Below, one piece after another: positions 18,324 to 25,627 of a DNA stretch of 64,000 bases. A program made the translations under genes and the position numbers. The first letter of the stretch is position 1. Each line of letters begins with the position of its first letter. Origin of the DNA: Methanosarcina sp. MSH10X1 (lineage in GTDB: Archaea; Halobacteriota; Methanosarcinia; Methanosarcinales; Methanosarcinaceae); NCBI RefSeq assembly GCF_004099695.1, contig NZ_SCHL01000017.1, positions 1 through 64,000 on the forward strand, in the 5' to 3' direction. The notes beneath the pieces were generated by a model. It was given only the letters and a program-made list of their open reading frames with translations, had not been told where the DNA came from and searched no databases.

Positions 18324-20717
18324 TTGAATAAGCAACTTAAAATATTATTTATAGGAACCTATGTTCCAAAAGAATGTGGGATTGCCACATTCACAGCCGA
18401 TCTTTTAAATTCAGTATCCGGGGAATATAATGACGTTCATTGTGAAGTAATCGCTTTGAACGATCCCTCTGAAACCTACAACTATCCTGAAGAAGTCGTT
18501 TTTCAAATCCAGAGGGACAGAATTGAGGACTATTACCGGGCTGCGGATTATATAAACCAGTCTGATATTGATCTCGTATGCCTTCAGCACGAATTCGGGC
18601 TTTTCTGGGGAAATGCGGGAGACTACATTTTTGCCCTGCTTTCAGGGATCAACAAGCCTGTAATAAGCACGATGCATACTGTAATCCGGGAACCTGAGCC
18701 TGAGTATCGTGTGTCCACGGAAAAACTCATCAGGTATTCCGAGAAACTGGTTGTAATGAGCCAGACTGCAGTCGATATGTTAAAAGATGTTTATAAGGCT
18801 CCAGAGGACAAGATAGAATTAATTTTTCATGGAGTGCCTGACTATCCGTTCAATAACTGCAGTAAGTATAAAAAAATGTTGAAGCTGAAGGGGGCTCCGC
18901 TTGTCCTTACTTTCGGCCTGCTGAGCCAGAACAAAGGTATCGAAAGTATGCTTGAGGCTCTTCCTGAAGTCGTAAGCCAGTACCCTGATCTTGTTTACCT
19001 TATACTGGGTGCCACGCATCCGACTATTAAAAAGAACTTCGGAGAAGCGTACAGGCAATACCTCAAGAACAAAGTTTCGGAACTCGGGCTCGAGAAAAAT
19101 GTAGTATTCCATGACAAATTTGTCGAAAAAGAGGAACTCTGCAACTACATCCTCGCCAGTGATATTTACGTATCTCCTTACCTTTCCAGAGAACAGATAG
19201 TAAGCGGGGCTCTGACCTATGCAATTGGCATGGGAAAGGCAATAGTTTCCACTCCTTACTGGTACGCCCAGGAAATGCTTTCCGACAATCGCGGGTTGCT
19301 TGTAGATTTCGGTGACACGAACGGTTTTAAAGAATCTCTCTTGCACCTGATTGAAAATCCAGAAGAGTGTGATATTATGCGCAAGAAGGCATATGATTTT
19401 GGTAGAAAAATGACATGGAAAAATGTAGGTAAGCAGTATAATACGGTTTTCACAAGAGCTTTAAAGAGCTACAATACCTACTCCAGTACCTCAAATAAAT
19501 TCAATTTCCTTCCAAGTCAGCTGCCTGAGGTAAAGCTTGATTACCTTAAATTGTTGACCGATGACGTGGGTATTATACAGCACAGCAATCTTGGAGTGCC
19601 GGCTCGTCATCACGGGTACAGTACTGATGATGTAGGTCGGGCTCTTGTTGCACTGACACAGTTGATCGATAGCCAGAAGAAGACCGAGGAATTCTGGAAG
19701 TTAATTACCACATACATGAGCTTCCTTGAACATGCCCAGACCGATACAGGACACTTCCACAACTTTATGAGTTATAAACGGGAATTTCTGGATGAAAAAG
19801 GCAGCGAAGACACGCTCGGGCGTGCCATTTACGGGCTTGGTCATGTGGTAAGCTGTCCTTACCTGTCAAAAAATATGCGCACTCTTGCTCATACCCTTAT
19901 AAGCAGGGCTATGCCTGAGATGGAGAAACTCAACTATCCCAGGGCAAAAGCCTATACCGTTTGTGGTTTGTACGAAATGCTCAGGGCAGGTGTGGAAGCC
20001 GACGAATTCGAATCGGTATTCAATTCGCGCAGGGATGCCGTGAAATCCATTGACTCCCTTGTAAGTAAAGATGCCCTTGAATCCGTATTTACCAGCCACG
20101 CAAATTCTCTGGTCGGGTTATATGAAGCCAATCATACCGAAGACTGGAACTGGTTCGAGCCTACAGTAACCTACAGCAACGCAAAATTGAGCGAATCCCT
20201 TTTACTGGCATATAATTACACTAAAGATCGGACTTACCGGAAGGTTGGGCTTGCTACGCTGGACTTTCTTACCGAGATACAGTGGAAAGGTGACTTTTTT
20301 GACATGGTTGGAAACGAGGGCTGGTACTCCTATAAAGGGGAAAAGCCGATCTTTGACCAGCAGCCTATTGAAGCAGGTTACCTGACCCAGGCTTATGTTT
20401 CGGCTTACGAGATTGTACGTGAGAATAAATATCTGGAACTTGCAAAATATTCTTTTGAATACTTCCTTGGAAGAAATCGATTGCGAACTGTTATGTATGA
20501 TTATTCCACAGGTGCAGTCTGTGACGGGCTCAACCGCGATGGTATGAACTGTAATCAGGGGGCGGAATCTGTAGTTTGCTTCCTTATGGCTTTGGGAGCT
20601 TTAAATAAACACATGGATAAGACATTAAGTACAATACTGCAATCCACAGCAAGCGACGAAGTGGATGAAACCCTGCAGAAAAGAAAGGGTCCTTTGTCAG
20701 CAAATCAAATGGAGTGA
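18324..20717 (+). CDS. GT4 glycosyltransferase fused to an alpha-helical C-terminal domain
   Basis: A 797-residue protein. Residues 1-about 385 form a GT-B glycosyltransferase of family 4: N-terminal Rossmann start (LKILFIGTYVPKECGIATF), and in the second Rossmann lobe VLTFGLLSQNKGIESMLEAL and SREQIVSGALTYAIGMGKA. Residues about 405-770 look like an (alpha/alpha) toroid with repeated helices and Trp/Tyr-rich motifs, as in carbohydrate-active enzymes (DDVGRALVALTQL, DWNWFEPTVTYSNAKL, DQQPIEAGYLTQAYV). It probably builds or binds a mannose-type glycan, inferred from the GH130 gene 9 bp downstream. The start is TTG 18324 with ggggggt six bases before it; no ATG fits the family N-terminus better. 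It is the first gene of a three-gene cassette. Confidence 0.85.
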   Translation: MNKQLKILFIGTYVPKECGIATFTADLLNSVSGEYNDVHCEVIALNDPSETYNYPEEVVFQIQRDRIEDYYRAADYINQSDIDLVCLQHEFGLFWGNAGDYIFALLSGINKPVISTMHTVIREPEPEYRVSTEKLIRYSEKLVVMSQTAVDMLKDVYKAPEDKIELIFHGVPDYPFNNCSKYKKMLKLKGAPLVLTFGLLSQNKGIESMLEALPEVVSQYPDLVYLILGATHPTIKKNFGEAYRQYLKNKVSELGLEKNVVFHDKFVEKEELCNYILASDIYVSPYLSREQIVSGALTYAIGMGKAIVSTPYWYAQEMLSDNRGLLVDFGDTNGFKESLLHLIENPEECDIMRKKAYDFGRKMTWKNVGKQYNTVFTRALKSYNTYSSTSNKFNFLPSQLPEVKLDYLKLLTDDVGIIQHSNLGVPARHHGYSTDDVGRALVALTQLIDSQKKTEEFWKLITTYMSFLEHAQTDTGHFHNFMSYKREFLDEKGSEDTLGRAIYGLGHVVSCPYLSKNMRTLAHTLISRAMPEMEKLNYPRAKAYTVCGLYEMLRAGVEADEFESVFNSRRDAVKSIDSLVSKDALESVFTSHANSLVGLYEANHTEDWNWFEPTVTYSNAKLSESLLLAYNYTKDRTYRKVGLATLDFLTEIQWKGDFFDMVGNEGWYSYKGEKPIFDQQPIEAGYLTQAYVSAYEIVRENKYLELAKYSFEYFLGRNRLRTVMYDYSTGAVCDGLNRDGMNCNQGAESVVCFLMALGALNKHMDKTLSTILQSTASDEVDETLQKRKGPLSANQME

Positions 20718-20726
20718 GAGGGTAAT

Positions 20727-21761
20727 ATGATCTGGAAAGACCATGGGGAGTTGTTTGTTAGATATAACAGGAATCCTATACTGACTGTTGAGGATTGGCC
20801 ATACAGGGCTCATTCGGTGTTTAACCCCGCGGCTGCGATAGTTGATGGCAAAACCCTGTTACTGGTGCGTGTTGAAGACCACCGGGGCTTTTCTCACTTT
20901 ACAATAGCAACAAGTGAGAATGGGATTGATGGCTGGGAAATTGATACTGAACCCACCTTTTCTCCGGATCCTGCAAACTATCCTGAAGAAATATACGGTA
21001 TTGAAGACCCACGCATAACTTATATAGATGAGCTGGAAAAATGGGCTGTGGCATATACGGCATTTTCGGATTCGGGTCCCTTAACGGCACTTGCCTTTAC
21101 GAAAGAATTCCGTAATTTTGATCGGGTAGGTGCTACTTTGCCTCCTGAAAACAAAGATGCTGCAGTTTTTCCTGTAAGATTTAATGGCAGGTGGGCAATG
21201 CTGCACAGGCCTGTATCTTTAATAAGCGGTGCAAAGGCAAATATCTGGATTTCCTTTTCCCCGGATATGAAATATTGGGGAGAGCATAATGTGCTTCTGT
21301 ACGCTAGGGAAGGGGGATGGTGGGACGCGAACAAAATCGGATTATCCCCACAGCCAATCCGTGTGCCTGACGGATGGCTGATCATGTACCACGGAGTACG
21401 CCAGACAACGGCTAAAGCAAGTTACAGGCTTGGGCTGGCTCTCCTTGATCTTGACGATCCCACAAAAGTGCTTCACAGGTCGGAAGGCTGGGTTTTCGGG
21501 CCGCGTGAAATGTATGAACGAAGCGGAGATGTCAACGATGTTGTTTTCCCCTGCGGGTGGGTTATGGTGGACGATGAAATCCGTATTTACTATGGAAGTG
21601 CCGATACCTCCGTATCGCTGGCCACTGCAAAAGTCCGCGATGTCATGAGATATATTCACTCATGCCCTGAAAAGCAGTGCCCGGATGAGTATTGCAGGTG
21701 GTTTGAGGAGGATATAGAAAGCTCAACTGATCCGAAAAGAGGGTATTCAAAATTAAAATAA
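20727..21761 (+). CDS. GH130-family glycoside phosphorylase/hydrolase-like protein
   Basis: A 344-residue five-bladed beta-propeller protein of the GH130 type (PF04041). Family-like motifs include RYNRNPIL near the start, VFNPAAAI, RVEDHRGFSH, YGIEDPRITY (the conserved catalytic Asp region), and KIGLSPQPIRVPDGWLIMYH. GH130 enzymes are phosphorylases or hydrolases acting on beta-mannosides. Which of the two this is depends on phosphate-binding residues that cannot be settled by eye. It lies between two glycosyltransferase genes (9 bp after the first, about 130 bp before the second), so it may trim, recycle or condense the same glycan. The start ATG 20727 follows a gagaggg site. Confidence 0.86.
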   Translation: MIWKDHGELFVRYNRNPILTVEDWPYRAHSVFNPAAAIVDGKTLLLVRVEDHRGFSHFTIATSENGIDGWEIDTEPTFSPDPANYPEEIYGIEDPRITYIDELEKWAVAYTAFSDSGPLTALAFTKEFRNFDRVGATLPPENKDAAVFPVRFNGRWAMLHRPVSLISGAKANIWISFSPDMKYWGEHNVLLYAREGGWWDANKIGLSPQPIRVPDGWLIMYHGVRQTTAKASYRLGLALLDLDDPTKVLHRSEGWVFGPREMYERSGDVNDVVFPCGWVMVDDEIRIYYGSADTSVSLATAKVRDVMRYIHSCPEKQCPDEYCRWFEEDIESSTDPKRGYSKLK

Positions 21762-21894
21762 GAAGTAAAGTTAAAGGAAAATGGATACAGGTTAAAAAAG
21801 CCAGAAGTTAAAGGTTCAGGTAAAAAGCCTGAGATTAAAAGTTAAGACTCAAAAAGCCGAAAATTGAGTGTGGGGATGATTTGGGGGTATTAGT

Positions 21895-23247
21895 ATAAGA
21901 ATTGCGATGTTATCTCCGATTGCCTGGAGTACGCCACCTAAAAAATATGGTCCCTGGGAATCTATAGTATCTTTATTAACCGAAGGCCTGGTAAAAAGGG
22001 GTATTGACGTTACATTATTTGCAACAGCGGATTCCCATACGGCAGCGAAACTTCATGCTGTGGCTCCGAGACCCTATGAAGAAGATAAGGATATGATCGT
22101 GAAGGTTTATGAAGGCATGCACATATCAGAAGTCTTCGAGAAAGCAAATGAATTCGATATAATTCATAACCATTACGATTATCTTCCTCTGACCTACAGT
22201 GCGCTTGTAGATACGCCTGTCGTAACAACAATCCACGGCATTTCTTCAAGGAAAATTTTGCCTGTTTATAAGAAGTACAATAACAGAACTTTTTATGTAT
22301 CGATAAGTGATGCTTACAGGTGCCGCGATCTTGATTATATAGCAACGGTCCGGCATGGGATCGACATAGAAAGTTTCCATTTCAACGAGAACCCGCAGGA
22401 CTATCTTCTCTTTTTATCGCGCCTGCATAAAGACAAGGGCGTAAGGGAAGCGATAGAAGTTGCAAGAAAGACCGGCAGAAAACTCAGAATAGCCGGCTTC
22501 GTTGCGGATCAGGCTTATTTTGAAAAAGAAGTCCAGCCCTTTATAGATAATGAGCAGATTATTTTCGAAGGGCATGTTGATCCTGAATATAAGAAAGAAC
22601 TCCTGTCGAATGCATCTGCTCTGCTGCACATGATCAATTATGATGAGGCTTTCGGGATTGGTATCGTTGAGGCTATGGCAAGCGGCACGCCGGTAATTGC
22701 AATGAACAGGGGTTCAATGCCTGAGCTCATTCGGGATGGGGAAACCGGGTTTTTGATCAATAGCGTTGATGAAGCTGCAGAAGCTGTGCAAAAGCTCGGC
22801 TCCGTATCCCGCAAGGCCTGCAGGGAAAGTGTTGAAAAGCGTTTTTCTGTTGACAGAATGGTGGATGACTATATCAAAGTGTATGAGACCATTCTTGAAA
22901 AGCGCAAACGTGAGGACAAAAGACCGTGGGGTTTTTACGAAGTGCTTATGGAGAAACCAGGATATAAAGTCAAAAGCCTTACTGTCCTCCCGCAGAGTGA
23001 AATTTCACTCCAGCGCCATGCTCATAGAAGTGAGCACTGGCACATAGTCAGTGGAGAGGGGCTTGTAACTAAAAACGGGAGTAAGATCAGGGTGCTTCCC
23101 GGGGATTCGGTTGATCTTCCGGTAAACGGGATCCATCGGATTACAAATATAGGCGGTCAGAATCTTGTCTTCATTGAGGTTTCGCGCGGAGACTACCTGG
23201 GAGAAGACGATATCGAAAGGCTTGAAGATAGATACGGGAGGACGTGA
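21895..23247 (+). CDS. GT4 glycosyltransferase fused to a cupin domain
   Basis: About 450 residues. Residues 1-about 335 are a GT4 glycosyltransferase (SPIAWSTPPKKYGPWE at the N-terminus, LLFLSRLHKDKGVREAIEVA, EAFGIGIVEAMASGTPVIAM). Residues about 340-445 are a cupin like the C-terminal domain of type II mannose-6-phosphate isomerase (RPWGFYEVL, then HAHRSEHWHIVSGEG). The fusion could couple mannose-phosphate handling to transfer. The family N-terminus is usually MRIAMLSP; here that Met position is an ATA codon (21895), seven bases after a ggggg site, while the first ATG (21907) lies 19 bases away. I therefore place the start tentatively at ATA. Using ATG would drop four residues from the first beta strand. 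Confidence 0.85.
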   Translation: MRIAMLSPIAWSTPPKKYGPWESIVSLLTEGLVKRGIDVTLFATADSHTAAKLHAVAPRPYEEDKDMIVKVYEGMHISEVFEKANEFDIIHNHYDYLPLTYSALVDTPVVTTIHGISSRKILPVYKKYNNRTFYVSISDAYRCRDLDYIATVRHGIDIESFHFNENPQDYLLFLSRLHKDKGVREAIEVARKTGRKLRIAGFVADQAYFEKEVQPFIDNEQIIFEGHVDPEYKKELLSNASALLHMINYDEAFGIGIVEAMASGTPVIAMNRGSMPELIRDGETGFLINSVDEAAEAVQKLGSVSRKACRESVEKRFSVDRMVDDYIKVYETILEKRKREDKRPWGFYEVLMEKPGYKVKSLTVLPQSEISLQRHAHRSEHWHIVSGEGLVTKNGSKIRVLPGDSVDLPVNGIHRITNIGGQNLVFIEVSRGDYLGEDDIERLEDRYGRT

Positions 23248-23504
23248 GCAGAACTGCATGAGCAGAAATCTGCATAAGGATTGGAGCGCTGTGCAGGTTC
23301 TCACAGACTTATAATACTACAGGCTTAAGCAGATATAATTTTCCAGTTTATGAAACAGAATTACAATTCTCCAATTTATGATTCTGCTTTAGCCTGTCTG
23401 AGTCATAAGCCCTGCCCGATTTCTCTTTACCATTTTTTGTTTCAGTTTCTTGCCTTACTGTTCTTTTTACTGTTTTCGTTCATAAATTTTTTAAATCTTT
23501 ATTT

Positions 23505-23849
23505 TTAATCCGGGCATTCTGAAGTGTTATAGGAATCCCTTACCTGAGTCGCCACTTCCTCACCCAGTCTCTCGGATACGTTCTGGATAAAAAGCTCGAT
23601 GTACTCGAAGGGTACGCAGCCGAGGCTTTCCTCTCCTGACAGGATAAGCCTGACAAGGTATTCCAGGTCATATCTGGATAGCAGCTTTATCCTCCTCAGG
23701 AAATCCTGAGCATCTTTTGCATAATGATTTGCCAGGGGAGGGAGTATGGAACGATAAGCCATTCCTGAGCCTGAACAGAGATACCCCTCGCACTCCGGGG
23801 CAACGGTTTTCAGAATCCCGATATCCGTTTCTGAGAGTAGTCTTGCCAT
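23505..23849 (-). CDS. Hypothetical protein of about 114 residues
   Basis: A small soluble, mainly helical protein (MARLLSETDIGILKTVAPEC..., YDLEYLVRLILSGEESLG, EYIELFIQNVSERLGEEV). I do not recognise the family. An upstream ATG at 23861 would add four residues, but ggtgat precedes ATG 23849 at suitable spacing. It converges with the glycosyltransferase-cupin gene. The conserved-looking pattern of charged helices supports a real gene. Confidence 0.6.
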   Translation of the reverse strand: MARLLSETDIGILKTVAPECEGYLCSGSGMAYRSILPPLANHYAKDAQDFLRRIKLLSRYDLEYLVRLILSGEESLGCVPFEYIELFIQNVSERLGEEVATQVRDSYNTSECPD

Positions 23850-23861
23850 GATGATCACCAT

Positions 23862-24389
23862 TGATAAAAGTATGCAGCCTTTGCTTCCGAGATAGTGAAT
23901 ATATACGATTTACATCTCAGAAATAATAAACGTATGCAATTAAGGTACAAGGATGGATGCGGTCTGGGATATGAGAACTGGATATAAGGTTAAGCGGTTA
24001 AGATAAGCATGCAAGATATGCATATAAGAAGCATGTAAAAAGTATGTATAAGAGAATCAGTTATGAGTCAAAGAATCAGTTATGAGTCAAAGAGTCATTT
24101 ATGAGTCAAGTTCTGTTTTCAGCAAGCGTGAAGTGTAAAGTCTGAGGATTGCCGAAGAATTTGAAGCTATTCTTCGGATTTCTCTCGTTTTACAATACAG
24201 GCTTGTTTTATGTATTTGGAATTTCACTTTATGTCCGGGTCTTTTTATGCTTCACACGGGCTTTTTTATGTTTCATAAGGGCTTTTTATGCTTCATAAGG
24301 GCTTTTTTACTTTACAAGGGTTTTTTATGCTTCATAAGGGCTTTTTTACTTTACAAGGGTTTTTATGCTTCATAATTCACTCCGTGCCT
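23862..24389. other. Intergenic region with tandem repeats
   Basis: The left half shows repeated purine-rich phrases (gagtcaaagaatcagttat) near 24050-24110. The right end is the gggcttttttatgcttcata array listed separately. No gene is supported. Confidence 0.5.
24237..24372. repeat. Seven imperfect 19-21-bp tandem repeats
   Basis: Units such as gggcttttttatgcttcata alternate with gggcttttttactttacaa. Each carries a six- or seven-T run after ggg(c/t). The array lies directly behind the stop of the minus-strand beta-lactamase-fold gene. Confidence 0.8.
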
Positions 24390-25145
24390 TCATAACTCAA
24401 GTTTCATCAGGTCTTCGGCAAGAATCACCTCTCCTTCAAAGTACCTTTTAAGGCGGTTTACGGTTTCCTTTTCATGCCCCTGCATTTCCGGGTAAAAATG
24501 TGTAAGGCAGATGCTTCCTATTTCTATACCTGACTCTTCCAGGAGGCCTGCGAGTGTGCCTGGTGTGGTATGGTTTGTGACTTTCATGCCTGAGGGAAAG
24601 GAGCACTCATGAATCAGGAGATCGGCGTCGGCTGCAAGCCCCATTATCTCCCTGGAGGGCTCGGTGTCTCCGGAGTAAACGAATTCCCCATCCTCTCCGG
24701 TCACGCGGTAAGCCAGAGTCGGAACGCTGTGCGCGGCTGCCATGCAGCTGATCTCACAGTCGAAACCGTCAGGAGTGAATTCTTTTCCCGGGGAGAGCTC
24801 TATAACATCCACATCCACTTCTTCCTGAAGATATTCATAAGCGTCAAGCACTTTCGAAAACCATTCTTCGGTTCCTTCAGGCCCGTATACCTTCATACTG
24901 GTACTTCCGCGGAGCCAGTTTGCCTTGATCAGGGGAAGCAGGTCAGCCACGTGGTCAAGATGAAGGTGTGAGAGCAATACCGTATCTACTTCGGTATGGG
25001 AAACCCCAGCCTCAGGAAACCTGCTCAATACACCGCTTCCGCAGTCGATTAGTAGCGGCTTTTCCTCAAGCCTGACAAGCACTCCTGACTGTACCCGATT
25101 CCTCTGAGGGATCGCAACTCCAGTGCCAAGAAATGTAATTTCCAT
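24390..25145 (-). CDS. Metallo-beta-lactamase-fold hydrolase, RNase Z-like
   Basis: A 251-residue protein with the full MBL metal motifs: HLHLDH near residue 60, AAHSVPTLAYRV near residue 138, YSGDTEPS near residue 157 and THFYPEM near residue 216. The N-terminus MEITFLGTGVAIPQRNR is typical of the RNase Z/ElaC and arylsulfatase-like branch. True tRNase Z has a longer exosite arm that I do not see, so a general phosphodiesterase-like hydrolase is safer. It reads away from tRNA-Leu. The plus-strand frame across it is a shadow. Confidence 0.82.
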   Translation of the reverse strand: MEITFLGTGVAIPQRNRVQSGVLVRLEEKPLLIDCGSGVLSRFPEAGVSHTEVDTVLLSHLHLDHVADLLPLIKANWLRGSTSMKVYGPEGTEEWFSKVLDAYEYLQEEVDVDVIELSPGKEFTPDGFDCEISCMAAAHSVPTLAYRVTGEDGEFVYSGDTEPSREIMGLAADADLLIHECSFPSGMKVTNHTTPGTLAGLLEESGIEIGSICLTHFYPEMQGHEKETVNRLKRYFEGEVILAEDLMKLEL

Positions 25146-25242
25146 GGGTTAAAGAATAAACTTTAAATAATTTAACTTTATTTAAAGCATGTCCGCATAA
25201 GGAATCTTTGCGGCTCAAAAAAATCCTGCTTTTTTTCAAAGC

Positions 25243-25327
25243 GCGAGGGTTGCCCAGCCCGGTCAAAGGCGCCGGACTTAAGATCCGGTATCGAAGGATT
25301 TCGTGGGTTCGAATCCCACCCCTCGCA
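25243..25327 (+). tRNA. tRNA-Leu (anticodon TAA)
   Basis: An 85-nt type II tRNA. Acceptor gcgaggg (25243-25249) pairs with ccctcgc (25320-25326), discriminator A. Anticodon stem ccgga/tccgg surrounds loop cttaaga, giving anticodon TAA. There is a long variable arm before the T-arm gggttcgaatccc. CCA is not encoded. A damaged copy of its 3' two-thirds lies 7.8 kb downstream in the same orientation. Confidence 0.95.
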
Positions 25328-25627
25328 TTAGATTTTTGGGTAATAGGTAAGTCAAATTTTTTGTACGCTAGTGCAAGAGTTATGCACAACCGATTATTTT
25401 AGAAAGTTGTTTTAACCAAAATAAATTACTATATTTCTATAATATAGGTCAAATAAAAAATCCTCTTTTTGCACTTTTTGTATCAAATTAATGAATAGCT
25501 AATTTTGCCAAGAGGATGAAAACATTCAAATGATTCAATTTAATCGAGAATGTTAATAGTGTAAAGAGTTGCTTTCAGTTAACCTTATTTTCGTTTCTGA
25601 ATTCTTCGATTGCATTTTCTATCAACT

